In this document: in pieces, positions 1 through 8,138 of the stretch | Layout: each line of letters begins with the position of its first letter | How positions within the stretch are numbered: the first letter of the stretch is position 1 | NCBI GenBank assembly: GCA_964450645.1 | Contig: CAYVEB010000003.1 | Location: forward strand, 1 to 64,000 | Source of the DNA: JAKSPM01 sp964450645 | GTDB taxonomy: Bacteria > Bacillota > Clostridia > Oscillospirales > Oscillospiraceae | Direction of reading: 5' to 3' | Length of the DNA stretch: 64,000 nt | The notes under the pieces: generated by a model | The model's database searches: none | The model's input: the letters and a program-made list of their open reading frames with translations, nothing else | What the model was told of the DNA's origin: nothing | Position numbers and translations under genes: made by a program

Positions 1-68
1 AGCACACTTTTTGAAAATTGCAATAAAAATTTTTTATTTTCAGCAAAAAAATTCTCTGCCAGCATCCA

Positions 69-96
69 TTGCTTTTTCCCAAACCAATGCTATAAT
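69..96 (+). promoter_or_regulatory. Sigma-A type promoter for the MATE exporter gene
   Basis: TTGCTT at 69-74 and a perfect TATAAT at 91-96 are separated by 16 bases, about 35 bases before the ATG at 132. The ribosome site is weak (AAAGG near 115). Confidence 0.6.
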
Positions 97-131
97 TAGT
101 AGCTAAGCAAAAAGAAAGGCCGTATGTTTCT

Positions 132-1547
132 ATGAAAAATTCCCAGCACGCAGTTTTGATGACGGAGGGCTCTTCCATTAAAAGAATCGTCACCTTTGCC
201 TTCCCTCTGTTCCTCGGAAACCTGTTCCAGCAACTGTACAACACCGTGGACTCCCTCGTAGTCGGTAACTTTTTGGGAAAGCCCGCCCTGGCTGCGGTTT
301 CCTCCTCCGGCAGCCTGATCTTCCTGATGATCGGCTTCTTCACCGGCATCGCCGTGGGCGCCGGCGTAGTCATCTCCCGCTACTTCGGCGCGCGGGACAC
401 TGAAAACGTCCATAAAGCCGTCCATACGACGGTCGCCTTCGGCCTGGTCGCGGGTGTTTTGCTCACCTGTATCGGCGTCCCGCTGACACCCCAAATCCTG
501 CGCTGGATGGACACCCCGGCGAATGTGCTGGTAAATTCAATCCAATATTTCCGAATCTACTTTGCAGGCGTTCTGGCGATTATCATGTATAACATCGCCA
601 TGGGTATCCTCCAGGCGGTCGGCGACAGCCGCCATCCCCTGCAATATCTGATGATTTCCTCCGCCGTGAATGTGGTGCTGGATCTGCTGTTCGTCGGCGT
701 GTTCCACCTGGGCGTCGCTTGGGCGGCTTTGGCAACCACCATCTCGCAGGCGTTGAGCGCATTCCTCGCCTTCTGGCGGCTGACCCACGTAACCGGCGAA
801 TTCAAGGTCGAACTGAAAAAAATCCGTTTTTATAAGGACACGCTGAAGCTGGTCTTATCCACCGGCCTGCCGACCGGTCTGCAAAACTCCATCATTGCCT
901 TTGCCAACGTCATTATTCAGAGCAGTATCAACGTCTTCCAGGACGCCGCCGTGGCCGGCTGCGGCTGCTATGCGAAGATCGAAGGCTACGCTTTTTTGCC
1001 CATCACCTCGTTCTCCATGGCGCTGACTACTTTCATCAGCCAAAACCTGGGCGCGAAGCAGTACGACCGGGCGAAAAAGGGCGCGCTCCAGGGCTGCATC
1101 TGCTCGGTTTGCTTCGCGGAATTGATCGGACTTGCGGTGTATATCTTCGCGCCGTACCTGATCGCGGCCTTTAACCGCGATCAGGAAACCATCGCCTACG
1201 GCGTCCAGCAGGCGCGGACGATCTCCCTGTTCTACTGTGTCCTGGCGCTGTCCCACTGTATTGCCGGCGCGATGCGCGGAGCCGGAAAGGCCAAGGTGCC
1301 GATGTTTGTAATGATACTCTGCTGGTGCGTAATCCGCGTGGCCTATGTCAAAACGGTCACCTATTACACCAACGATATCCGCTTCATCTTTTGGGCCTTC
1401 CCCATTACCTGGTGCCTGAGTTCGACGATTTTCCTGATCTACTATTTTAAAAGCGACTGGATCCATGGGTTCGACCGCAATACCCTCAGCGCCCCATCCG
1501 GGCACGAGAACTGTGGAGCCGCGCAGGCACAGCGGCAGCAAACCTGA
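132..1547 (+). CDS. MATE family multidrug/Na+ antiporter
   Basis: A 471-residue polytopic inner-membrane protein, the usual size for MATE transporters, which export cationic drugs or metabolites in exchange for H+ or Na+. The N-terminal stretch with PLFLGNLFQQLYNTVDSLVVG is typical of the clostridial NorM/DinF-like group, and about twelve hydrophobic segments follow. The second half repeats the first in character (ISLFYCVLALSHCIAGAMRG), as expected for the two six-helix halves. The C-terminus is a short polar tail. The ATG at 132 is used; an ATG at 124 is in a frame that stops at once. The gene stands alone between its own promoter and a terminator. Substrate cannot be predicted from sequence. 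Confidence 0.9.
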   Translation: MKNSQHAVLMTEGSSIKRIVTFAFPLFLGNLFQQLYNTVDSLVVGNFLGKPALAAVSSSGSLIFLMIGFFTGIAVGAGVVISRYFGARDTENVHKAVHTTVAFGLVAGVLLTCIGVPLTPQILRWMDTPANVLVNSIQYFRIYFAGVLAIIMYNIAMGILQAVGDSRHPLQYLMISSAVNVVLDLLFVGVFHLGVAWAALATTISQALSAFLAFWRLTHVTGEFKVELKKIRFYKDTLKLVLSTGLPTGLQNSIIAFANVIIQSSINVFQDAAVAGCGCYAKIEGYAFLPITSFSMALTTFISQNLGAKQYDRAKKGALQGCICSVCFAELIGLAVYIFAPYLIAAFNRDQETIAYGVQQARTISLFYCVLALSHCIAGAMRGAGKAKVPMFVMILCWCVIRVAYVKTVTYYTNDIRFIFWAFPITWCLSSTIFLIYYFKSDWIHGFDRNTLSAPSGHENCGAAQAQRQQT

Positions 1548-1576
1548 TTCCTCCTTGTAACCTTTTCTGATTTTAA

Positions 1577-1722
1577 GGGGCAACGCCTAAACGGCGCTGC
1601 CCGCCGCGCGCCACGGACGGCGCAAGCCACATCCCATACCGGACGCGCGACAGCAACCCGCTTCGCCAGGCTTGTCATTGAATAAATTTTTTTGCGCGGA
1701 AACGGCGCAAAAAGCTTTTTTT
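1577..1722 (+). terminator. Tandem hairpins and terminator after the MATE gene
   Basis: A first hairpin (GGGGCA ... TGCCC, with inner CGCC/GGCG, 1577-1602) is followed at 1687-1722 by TTTTTGCGC/GCGCAAAAA and a run of seven T. The second has the form of an intrinsic terminator. The rest of the 1548-1759 gap shows no supportable gene. Confidence 0.6.
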
Positions 1723-1759
1723 ATCCGTTCGCGGCGCGGAATTTGCGGAAAACTTTTCA

Positions 1760-1787
1760 TTGACAAGCAGGCAAAGTATGGTACAAT
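1760..1787 (+). promoter_or_regulatory. Sigma-A promoter of mntP
   Basis: TTGACA at 1760-1765, a 16-base spacer and TACAAT at 1782-1787. It leaves an untranslated leader of about 65 bases before the mntP ATG at 1861. Confidence 0.75.
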
Positions 1788-1796
1788 AATACTTAA

Positions 1797-1845
1797 CAGA
1801 TACGGAACGTACGAAGAGTAGATACAGCGTATCTGCTCATTTTTT
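1797..1845 (+). promoter_or_regulatory. Candidate attenuator in the mntP leader
   Basis: GTATCTG at 1829-1835 can pair perfectly with CAGATAC at 1797-1803, or with AGTAGATAC at 1817-1825 using GTATCTGCT 1829-1837 (one mismatch). The second, shorter hairpin is followed by CATTTTTT. Two mutually exclusive stems, one in front of a T run, are the layout of a transcription attenuator. It lacks any recognisable yybP-ykoY manganese riboswitch core, so the signal sensed is unknown. Confidence 0.4.
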
Positions 1846-1860
1846 GCGCACGGAGGAAGT

Positions 1861-2439
1861 ATGGGGTTCATAGAGTTGTTTTTGCTGGCTGTCGGTCTTT
1901 CCATGGACGCGTTTGCCGTGTCGGTCTGCAAGGGGCTGGCGATGCCGCGCGTGCGGCCCTCGCAGGCAGCCGTCTGCGGCGTTTGGTTCGGCGGATTTCA
2001 AGCGTTGATGCCGCTCATCGGCTATCTGCTGGGCGCGCAGTTCGCCCAATTTATCGACCGGATAGCGCCCTGGGTCGCGTTGATCTTGCTCAGCGCTATC
2101 GGGATCAATATGATCCGGGAGGCCACGCGGGAACCGGAGCAAACCGACGCCGATCTGGGGGCCAAGACGATGTTCCTGATGGCAGTCGCCACCAGTATCG
2201 ACGCGCTCACGGTGGGCATCACCTTCGCCTGCGTCCCGATCCGGATCCTGCCCGCCGGTCAACTGACCAACACGCTGCTGGGCGCGGCAGAAATCGGCTT
2301 GACGACGTTTTGCCTGTCCTGCATCGGGGTGAAGGTGGGCAACGCTTTCGGAATCCGTTACCGGGCCAAGGCGGAGTGCCTCGGCGGCATCATTTTAATC
2401 ATCATCGGCGTCAAAATTTTGCTTGATTCCATGCTCTAG
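1861..2439 (+). CDS. mntP: Manganese efflux pump MntP
   Basis: 192 residues, the normal length of MntP (formerly YebN, DUF204), a six-helix inner-membrane exporter that removes excess Mn2+. The N-terminal LSMDAFAVSVCKGL carries the conserved Asp of the metal path. It is repeated in the second half as ATSIDALTVGI, the internal duplication typical of the family. The start is the ATG at 1861, seven bases or so after CGGAGGA. It is a single gene with its own promoter and a structured leader. That fits a gene switched on by metal stress, though what controls it cannot be read from sequence. Confidence 0.93.
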   Translation: MGFIELFLLAVGLSMDAFAVSVCKGLAMPRVRPSQAAVCGVWFGGFQALMPLIGYLLGAQFAQFIDRIAPWVALILLSAIGINMIREATREPEQTDADLGAKTMFLMAVATSIDALTVGITFACVPIRILPAGQLTNTLLGAAEIGLTTFCLSCIGVKVGNAFGIRYRAKAECLGGIILIIIGVKILLDSML

Positions 2440-2534
2440 GCGGCTATCCAGGATTTTTCACCGTAAATCGAGAATTTTTTGTAGAAAAAGGCAAGCTAAG
2501 GGTATATAATACTATCAGAAAGGTGGTGGCCCGC

Positions 2535-2945
2535 GTGAATATATCACTGACCAACAAAGAATTTCGCAGGCTGCTGGACATGGTGTATATTGGCAATTGG
2601 GTATTGAATTCCACCCGTGGGGACGATCGAATCGCCGATTACGACGCACTGGAAAGCAAACTGTTCGCCCTGTGCCGGGACACACCCATGGCCGTGCTGG
2701 CGGAAGAATATCACGGCGTAACCGTCCCCTCCCGCGCGTTCAACGACGGCGGCATCCACGAGGCCATCGTGGACTATGAGGACACGATCTTTTACGACAT
2801 CCTAGCCGAAGAGCTGGCGCGCCGCGACATGAATTATCCGGAGATCACCAGTGAGAATTACGACGAGCTGGTCGACCGAATGGAAGCCTACATCAGCGAA
2901 TTTGAGGCGCACGGCGCGGAAAATATCATTGTCGAAACGCCTTGA
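2535..2945 (+). CDS. Conserved-looking small acidic protein, function unknown
   Basis: A 136-residue cytosolic protein without membrane segments or a recognised motif; it begins MNISLTNKEFRRLLDMVYIG. It is rich in Asp and Glu and looks mostly helical in the C-terminal third. I chose the GTG at 2535 because AAGGTGG at 2519-2525 is correctly spaced for it; the open frame continues upstream to a GTG at 2523 that would overlap the ribosome site. A TATAAT near 2504 suggests its own promoter. The stop codon TGA sits exactly at the left end of a dispersed repeat. Codon use matches its neighbours, so it is likely a real gene, but I do not recognise the family. Confidence 0.7.
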   Translation: MNISLTNKEFRRLLDMVYIGNWVLNSTRGDDRIADYDALESKLFALCRDTPMAVLAEEYHGVTVPSRAFNDGGIHEAIVDYEDTIFYDILAEELARRDMNYPEITSENYDELVDRMEAYISEFEAHGAENIIVETP

Positions 2946-3250
2946 TGCGATTCCCCAATAAAACATCATGCGCTGGCGCCGCGACATGATGGATACAAAT
3001 ACTCTGTAGCGTATGAAGCCTTGCGCGCATGTGCGGCGTTCCGCCCCACATGCGCGCAAATTTCAAACTGTGCCGCCGAAGACGGCACATGGCTATTTTG
3101 CTGTGCTTTTGCATAGCAAAATAAGACGTTTTATTGGTGAAGGCCGTGCAGAGCGCGGCCCTTTTGGGGCGGTAAACCGCCTCAAAAGCCGTTTCATGCT
3201 CGATTCCATAAATATGGTCTTGTCTACTTTTTATGGAAATCTCGTATGAC
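2943..3250 (+). repeat. Dispersed repeat family E, longest copy (E1)
   Basis: A non-coding element of about 300 bases filling the gap between the unknown gene and mscL. It starts with GCGATTCCCCAATAAAAC and ends with TTTTTATGGAAATCTCGTA, so the ends are imperfect inverted repeats of each other. Inside are several hairpins (GCATGTG...CACATGC; GGCCG...CGGCC; GGGGCGG...CCGCCTC). About 210 bases of it recur in inverse orientation at 57.87-58.10 kb at roughly 80% identity by eye. Parts recur at 14.5, 18.3, 29.6 and 44.4 kb. Confidence 0.7.
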
Positions 3251-3340
3251 AAGCTCCCGAAAAAACCAAAGCCGCAAGCAGGCGCTCCTCCCACGTTTGG
3301 GGATCGAGCAGCCGGCTCGCGGCTTTGCGCATGTGGGAAA

Positions 3341-3796
3341 TCATTTGTCCTCCAGCAAATCGCGGATCTCCCTGTCCTTCAGCAAATCGCGGATCTCCCG
3401 CAGCAGCACCACATCCTCCGGGTCGGCAGGGGGCGGCTCCTCCGGCTCCTCTGGGAGCGGCTCCTCCAGCACTTTCTTCTTTCTGTGGAAGGAGTTGATT
3501 GCCTTCACCATCAGGAAAATCACAATGGAGATCAGCAGGAAATTGACGATGCTCTGGAGAAAGCTGCCGTAGTTGATGGCCGCCTCCTCCACAGTGTCCG
3601 TCGCCTCCCGGATCACAAAACGCAGCGATGTAAAGTCGATTCCGCCAAACATCCAGCCTACCAACGGCATGATCATATCGTTGACCAGCGAGTTGACAAT
3701 GGCCGTGAACGAGCTGCCGATGATCATGCCGACCGCCAGGTCGACTACATTCCCCCGGGAAATAAACTCCTTAAACTCCGCAAGAATTTTTTTCAT
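3341..3796 (-). CDS. mscL: Large-conductance mechanosensitive channel MscL
   Basis: 151 residues. MscL is a pentameric inner-membrane pore that opens under hypo-osmotic shock. The N-terminus (FKEFISRGNVVDLAVGMIIG) leads into TM1, and TM2 is around residues 78-97 (LLISIVIFLMVKAI). The cytoplasmic tail is unusual: a Pro/Glu-rich stretch (LPEEPEEPPPADPED) followed by two tandem copies of REIRDLLKD. These come from a 27-base direct duplication (CAGCAAATCGCGGATCTCC at 3353 and again at 3380). The tail helix bundles in pentamers, so the copy number may simply alter its length. The gene starts 31 bases after mreB and is probably the last of that operon. Confidence 0.95.
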   Translation of the reverse strand: MKKILAEFKEFISRGNVVDLAVGMIIGSSFTAIVNSLVNDMIMPLVGWMFGGIDFTSLRFVIREATDTVEEAAINYGSFLQSIVNFLLISIVIFLMVKAINSFHRKKKVLEEPLPEEPEEPPPADPEDVVLLREIRDLLKDREIRDLLEDK

Positions 3797-3827
3797 ACTT
3801 TCACCTCCTTTTTATCTTTCGTCAAAT

Positions 3828-4859
3828 TCAATCTCGCAGCAATTTTTTCCTTGCCAGATTGATCGTTCCCTCCTGCATCCGGTGCATCCAGCTCAGGCTT
3901 TTGCCGCAGCCATAGGCCACGCATGAATCCGCGTCGTCCGCGCGGCTGCACGGAATCTCTGTGCGCTCCTGCAGCAGCTTGTCCATCCCCCAAATCTGAC
4001 TGCCGCCGCCGGTGAGCGTGATCCCGTTTTGGGAGATGTCCGCCACCAGCTCCGGTGATGTCTGCTCCAGCACCTCCAGCACCTGGTCGGTGATCTGGCG
4101 GGCGGGGCGCTTCAGCGCCTCCAGCACTTCGGTTGAATGTATCACAAATTCCTTTGCCAGGCCAGTCTTGACGTCCCGGCCCTTGATCTGCATATACAAG
4201 TCCTCCGGCCTGGTATAGACACAGCCGATGGTCGTTTTCACCTTCTCGGCAGTGTTCAGGCCGATCACAACGCCCTGCTTGCGGCGGGCGTAGCGGATGA
4301 TCGCCTCGTCAAACGCGTCGCCCGCAACCTTGATCGACGCCGAACGTGCGACGCCGTTCATGGTGATCACGCCAATGTCCGTGGTACCGCCCCCTATATC
4401 CACCACCAGCTTCCCATCCGGCGCGGATACATCCAGCTGCGCGCCCAGCGCCGCCGCCAGCGGCTCTTCAATCAAATACACCCGGCGGGCGCCGGCCTCC
4501 ATGGCCGCCTGGATCACCGCCCGCTCTTCAACCTCGGTGATGCCGCTGGGCACGCAGATGATCACGCGGGGCTTGACGATGGCGTAACGGACAATGCGCC
4601 GCATAAACTCCGTCAGCATCCGCGCCGTCATCTCATAGTCGGATATCACGCCGTCCTTCAGCGGGTGGATCGCCGCCACGTTTTCCGGCGTTCTGCCCAG
4701 CATGTTCCGGGCCGCCGCGCCCACCTGCAACACCTTCCCGCTGTTTTTGTCAACCGCAACCACGCTCGGCTCGCGCAGGACGATCCCCTTTCCGGCAGCG
4801 TAGATCAGCACATTCGAAGTCCCTAGATCGATACCCAAATCTCTGGAAAAAATAATCAT
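3828..4859 (-). CDS. mreB: Rod-shape actin homologue, MreB/Mbl family
   Basis: 343 residues, the standard size of bacterial actins MreB/Mbl. These polymerise under the membrane and guide lateral cell-wall synthesis. The phosphate-binding motifs are intact: LGIDLGTSN at residues 8-16 and VVDIGGGTTDIGV at mid-protein, plus the adenosine-binding LTGGGSQI near the C-terminus. The N-terminus MIIFSRDLGIDLG fits membrane-tethered MreB. The start overlaps the end of comFC by four bases (ATGA), so translation is coupled. The usual partners mreC and mreD are not adjacent, so this may be an extra Mbl/MreBH-type paralogue and not the main mreB. The exact subtype is uncertain. Confidence 0.88.
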   Translation of the reverse strand: MIIFSRDLGIDLGTSNVLIYAAGKGIVLREPSVVAVDKNSGKVLQVGAAARNMLGRTPENVAAIHPLKDGVISDYEMTARMLTEFMRRIVRYAIVKPRVIICVPSGITEVEERAVIQAAMEAGARRVYLIEEPLAAALGAQLDVSAPDGKLVVDIGGGTTDIGVITMNGVARSASIKVAGDAFDEAIIRYARRKQGVVIGLNTAEKVKTTIGCVYTRPEDLYMQIKGRDVKTGLAKEFVIHSTEVLEALKRPARQITDQVLEVLEQTSPELVADISQNGITLTGGGSQIWGMDKLLQERTEIPCSRADDADSCVAYGCGKSLSWMHRMQEGTINLARKKLLRD

Positions 4860-5524
4860 AACGTTCCCCTATTCCTTGGCGTTCTTGCCAGCGTCGCGCA
4901 AACCACTTCGTTTGCCCCCGCCGTGCGCAGCACGCGGCTGCACTCGGACAAGGTCGCGCCGGTCGTCACCACATCGTCGATCAGCAAAACGCGCAGCTTG
5001 TCCACACTCCGCCCGTCGTGTACGTACCTCCCCAGCACATTTGCCCGCCGCGCCGGCGTGCCATGCAGCGAGCTCTGCGCTGGGTTGTCACGCGGCTTTC
5101 GCAGTGTCCGCCCAACCGGCAATCCCAGCTCCCTTGCCACCGCCTGGGCAAGCAGCTGCGCCTGGTCATAGCCCCTGCGGCGGCGGCGAGGCGCACTCAC
5201 CGGCACCCACGTCACCAAGTCGAACGCCGTTTGCCCTTTGCGCCGAAGCGTCATGGCGACGATTCGTCCGTATCCGTCCGCATAGTGGGGCAGCGCACCA
5301 AATTTATACCGCAAGACGGATTCACGAATCAAGTCCTGATAGAAAACCGAGGGAATACACACGGAAAAGAACTCCCCGGACATCTCCGGCGCCTGACAAT
5401 CGGCCAGCGCCATGCGGCACTGGGTACACAAATCCGTCTGATTGCTTTTGAGCAGGCGGCCGCATACAATACATTTCGGCGGATACAGCAGCCGCAGCAA
5501 AAATTCTACCGGCATGATAGCCAT
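4856..5524 (-). CDS. comFC: ComF family phosphoribosyltransferase-like protein
   Basis: 222 residues. ComFC belongs to the type I phosphoribosyltransferase fold and acts in natural DNA uptake and recombination. The N-terminal zinc finger is visible as CIVCGRLL ... CTQC (residues about 18-36). The PRPP-binding loop VLLIDDVVTTGAT is near the C-terminus, and RRRRRGYDQAQLLA is the usual family motif. The start ATG lies 3 bases after the recD2 stop, and the stop overlaps mreB by four bases. Pairing with the RecD2 helicase suggests a DNA-repair role. The comFA helicase is not nearby. Confidence 0.88.
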   Translation of the reverse strand: MAIMPVEFLLRLLYPPKCIVCGRLLKSNQTDLCTQCRMALADCQAPEMSGEFFSVCIPSVFYQDLIRESVLRYKFGALPHYADGYGRIVAMTLRRKGQTAFDLVTWVPVSAPRRRRRGYDQAQLLAQAVARELGLPVGRTLRKPRDNPAQSSLHGTPARRANVLGRYVHDGRSVDKLRVLLIDDVVTTGATLSECSRVLRTAGANEVVCATLARTPRNRGTL

Positions 5525-5527
5525 GAG

Positions 5528-7738
5528 TCATTCCCCCTGCTCCAGCCGGAGCTTTAGGCCGCTGTAGCGCTTTTGCCGCTTGTCGTTATAGACCATGGCG
5601 GAGATGACCTCCTGGCTGCCCACCACGATCAGCAATTCCCTCGCCCGCGTGATCGCCGTGTAGAGAATTCCGCGGGTCAGCAGATACGGCGAGCCGCCCA
5701 GCGCCGCCAGGATCACCGCGCGGTACTCGCTGCCCTGGCTCTTGTGGACCGTCATGGCATAGGCTGGCTCCAGCTCCGTCAGCATGTCAAAGGAATAATC
5801 CGCCTCCCGGCCGTCAAAATCGATGGTCGCCGTCTCCTCGTGGAAGTCGATCCGCTCGATCACGCCGATATCGCCGTTAAATATGCCGGTACCCAGGCCA
5901 AGGCCCCCGCGTCTTTTCCATATTATATCATAGTTGTTGCGAATTTGCATCACCCGATCCCCTTCCCGGAAGGAAAAATTTCCGCATTGGCGCTCTTTTT
6001 TTCCGGGCTGGGGCGGATTGAGCACCCGCTGCAGCTCCTGATTCAAGTGCTCCGTTCCGGCCAGACCCTTGCGGGTGGGACTGAGCACTTGGATTTCGCT
6101 GCTGGGAATGCCCATGTTGTTGGGCAGGCGAGTCTTGCACAGATTTTGAATCAGTTCCACCGCCTTGCCCGCGTCCGGCTGGCGCAGAAAGAAAAAATCC
6201 TTGTCCTTTACGCCGAGTTGGGGCATCTGGCTGTGGTTGACCGCGTGGGCGTTCATCACAATCAGGCTCTCCCGCGCCTGGCGGAAAATCTCCGTCAAGC
6301 GGACGGTGACGATCCGCTTGCTGCGGATCATATCGGAGAACACATTCCCCGCGCCCACGGGCGGCAACTGATCAGGGTCGCCGACTAAAATCAGCTTGCA
6401 ATCCGGCTTGAGCGCTCGCACCAGGGAATGCATCAGCGGCAGATCCACCATCGACGCCTCGTCAACGATCATCGCGCCGCACCGTAGCGGCTCTTGCTCG
6501 TTGCGAGCAAAATACATACGCCCATCCTCCGGGGAAATCTGCGCTTCCAGCAGCCGGTGGATGGTGGAGGCCTCCCGCCCGGTCAGCTCCGAAAGCCGCT
6601 TGGCAGCCCGCCCCGTCGGCGCGGCCAGCTGGGTGCGCAGGCGCAACTTGTCAAACAACGCCAGGATCCCGGCCAGCGAAGTGGTCTTCCCGGTGCCGGG
6701 GCCGCCGGTGAGAATCATGATCTGATGGCTCGCGGCCTTTTCCAGCGCCTGCCGCTGCTGCTGGGCATAGCAGATGCCCAGGCTGTTCTCAATTGTCCGC
6801 ACGGTATGTTCCAAATCCGGCGGCGGCGTTTCCGGCGCGTTCGCCATCTGTAAAAAGCGGCGGCAAAGGTACCGCTCCGCCTCGTAATACTCCGGCAGAT
6901 ACACCGCCTGCAGTCCGGCGATCGTGTCCTCATCCACCTGCATGGACCGCTCCAGCGTTCGCATCGCGCCCTCCAGCGGCTCCGGCGGCAGCCGCAGCAG
7001 CGCCGCCGTGGCGCCCAGCAGCTTGTTCCTGGGCAAAAACGTGTGCCCATTGTTCAAATTGTGGCGCAATTCAAACAGAATTCCCGCCTCCATCCGGCGC
7101 GCGTCGTCCGCGTCCAGACCAATCTCCAGCGCGAACGCATCCACCAAGCTGAAATCCGCGCCAAAATCCCCCTGCGTCAGCACATAGGGATTTTCTTGCA
7201 GCAGTTCCATGGCCCGCTCCCCATGCACCCGGTACAGACGCACGGCAATCTCCGCCGGGATGCGGTACGCGGCCAAATATTCCACCAGATGCCGCACACC
7301 CATGGTTTTGCGGTAGTATTCCCCGATCTCCAGCGCCTTCGACCGGGAGATCCCCGCGACCTCCGCCAGCCGCTCCGGCTGATGCTCGATCACCTCCAGC
7401 GCACGCTTGCCGAAGCGCTGGACAATCCGTTCGGCCAACACCGGGCCGATATACTTGACCGCGCGCGAGGACAAAAATGCCAAAATCTCCGATTCCTCCT
7501 GCGGCATCAGGCGCTCTAAAAATTCCGCTTCAAACTGCTTTCCGTAGCTGGCGTGGGTGCTCCACCTGCCCGTGACAATCAGCCGCTCGCCCACCGACAC
7601 CATGGGGATCGTCCCCACCACGTTTACCGTCGTTCCATCGGTGCTGTTGAGCTTGATCACCGCGTAGCCGTTCTCCGAATTCTGAAAGACGACCGCCGCA
7701 ACCGAACCGGAAATCAGTTCCAAATCATTTGTGTTCAA
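5528..7738 (-). CDS. recD2: RecD2 family ATP-dependent DNA helicase (YrrC)
   Basis: 736 residues, normal for the RecBC-independent RecD2/YrrC group of SF1B 5'-3' helicases. An N-terminal OB-like domain and helix-hairpin-helix repeats (e.g. LAEVAGISRSKALEIGEYY) precede the motor. Walker A is LTGGPGTGKTTSL (around residue 345) and Walker B is MIVDEASMVD. The C-terminal 2A domain ends with AMTVHKSQGSEYRAVI and LYTAITRARELL, the UvrD-like motifs. The start is probably the TTG at 7738, two bases from the upstream stop, with GGGAGC as ribosome site. It heads the tightly packed recD2-comFC-mreB-mscL part of the operon. No RecB or RecC is present. Confidence 0.93.
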   Translation of the reverse strand: MNTNDLELISGSVAAVVFQNSENGYAVIKLNSTDGTTVNVVGTIPMVSVGERLIVTGRWSTHASYGKQFEAEFLERLMPQEESEILAFLSSRAVKYIGPVLAERIVQRFGKRALEVIEHQPERLAEVAGISRSKALEIGEYYRKTMGVRHLVEYLAAYRIPAEIAVRLYRVHGERAMELLQENPYVLTQGDFGADFSLVDAFALEIGLDADDARRMEAGILFELRHNLNNGHTFLPRNKLLGATAALLRLPPEPLEGAMRTLERSMQVDEDTIAGLQAVYLPEYYEAERYLCRRFLQMANAPETPPPDLEHTVRTIENSLGICYAQQQRQALEKAASHQIMILTGGPGTGKTTSLAGILALFDKLRLRTQLAAPTGRAAKRLSELTGREASTIHRLLEAQISPEDGRMYFARNEQEPLRCGAMIVDEASMVDLPLMHSLVRALKPDCKLILVGDPDQLPPVGAGNVFSDMIRSKRIVTVRLTEIFRQARESLIVMNAHAVNHSQMPQLGVKDKDFFFLRQPDAGKAVELIQNLCKTRLPNNMGIPSSEIQVLSPTRKGLAGTEHLNQELQRVLNPPQPGKKERQCGNFSFREGDRVMQIRNNYDIIWKRRGGLGLGTGIFNGDIGVIERIDFHEETATIDFDGREADYSFDMLTELEPAYAMTVHKSQGSEYRAVILAALGGSPYLLTRGILYTAITRARELLIVVGSQEVISAMVYNDKRQKRYSGLKLRLEQGE

Positions 7739-7740
7739 AG

Positions 7741-8082
7741 TTACTTGCTCCCGTTGTCTTCATTGAAGCCCTGCAGGCTCCGCTCCAAATTTTCCCGCCA
7801 GACGCACGTGGCCCAGCTGTAAGCGCCGCACACGCGCCGCGCCAGCTCCCACTGGGCTTGAGTATCCACCACCAGCAGCAGCCGGCAGCGCAGAAAGCAG
7901 CTGCCCGTCAGCCAGGCGAAAGCGCGCACCTGCTGCTCAAGCCGGGCTTCATTCCCGCCGACAAAAATCACCATACAGCTCGAACGCAGCGAGAACGGCA
8001 CCAGCAGCACGCCAACCACCGTCCACACCAACATCAGCAGCCCCGCTGCCGCCAACGCACACAACAGAATTTGCCAAACCAT
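7741..8082 (-). CDS. Small membrane-anchored protein, function unknown
   Basis: About 113 residues if translation starts at the ATG at 8082, which follows TATGGGGGTGACGGA; longer in-frame starts exist up to 8133. One long hydrophobic segment (residues about 5-28, LLCALAAAGLLMLVWTVVGVLL) is followed by a small cytosolic-looking domain (SSCMVIFVGGNEARLEQQVR ... CRLLLVVDT). The spacing of hydrophobic strands in that domain suggests an alpha/beta fold, but no family is recognised. It sits 56 bases after the Na/Pi-type transporter and two bases before recD2, so it is almost certainly co-transcribed. Confidence 0.65.
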   Translation of the reverse strand: MVWQILLCALAAAGLLMLVWTVVGVLLVPFSLRSSCMVIFVGGNEARLEQQVRAFAWLTGSCFLRCRLLLVVDTQAQWELARRVCGAYSWATCVWRENLERSLQGFNEDNGSK

Positions 8083-8138
8083 TCCGTCACCCCCATAGGT
8101 CATACTATGACCAAACCTGCCAAGGGGTTCCAATGTTT

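Noticed and set aside
1788..1860. yybP-ykoY manganese riboswitch before mntP
   Set aside because: The leader is too short and the conserved loop sequences are not present; only the small alternative hairpins are reported.
2926..3294. 122-codon minus-strand ORF in repeat E1, with similar peptides encoded at 58 kb
   Set aside because: Similarity is found in more than one frame, so it reflects conserved DNA of the repeat and not a shared protein.
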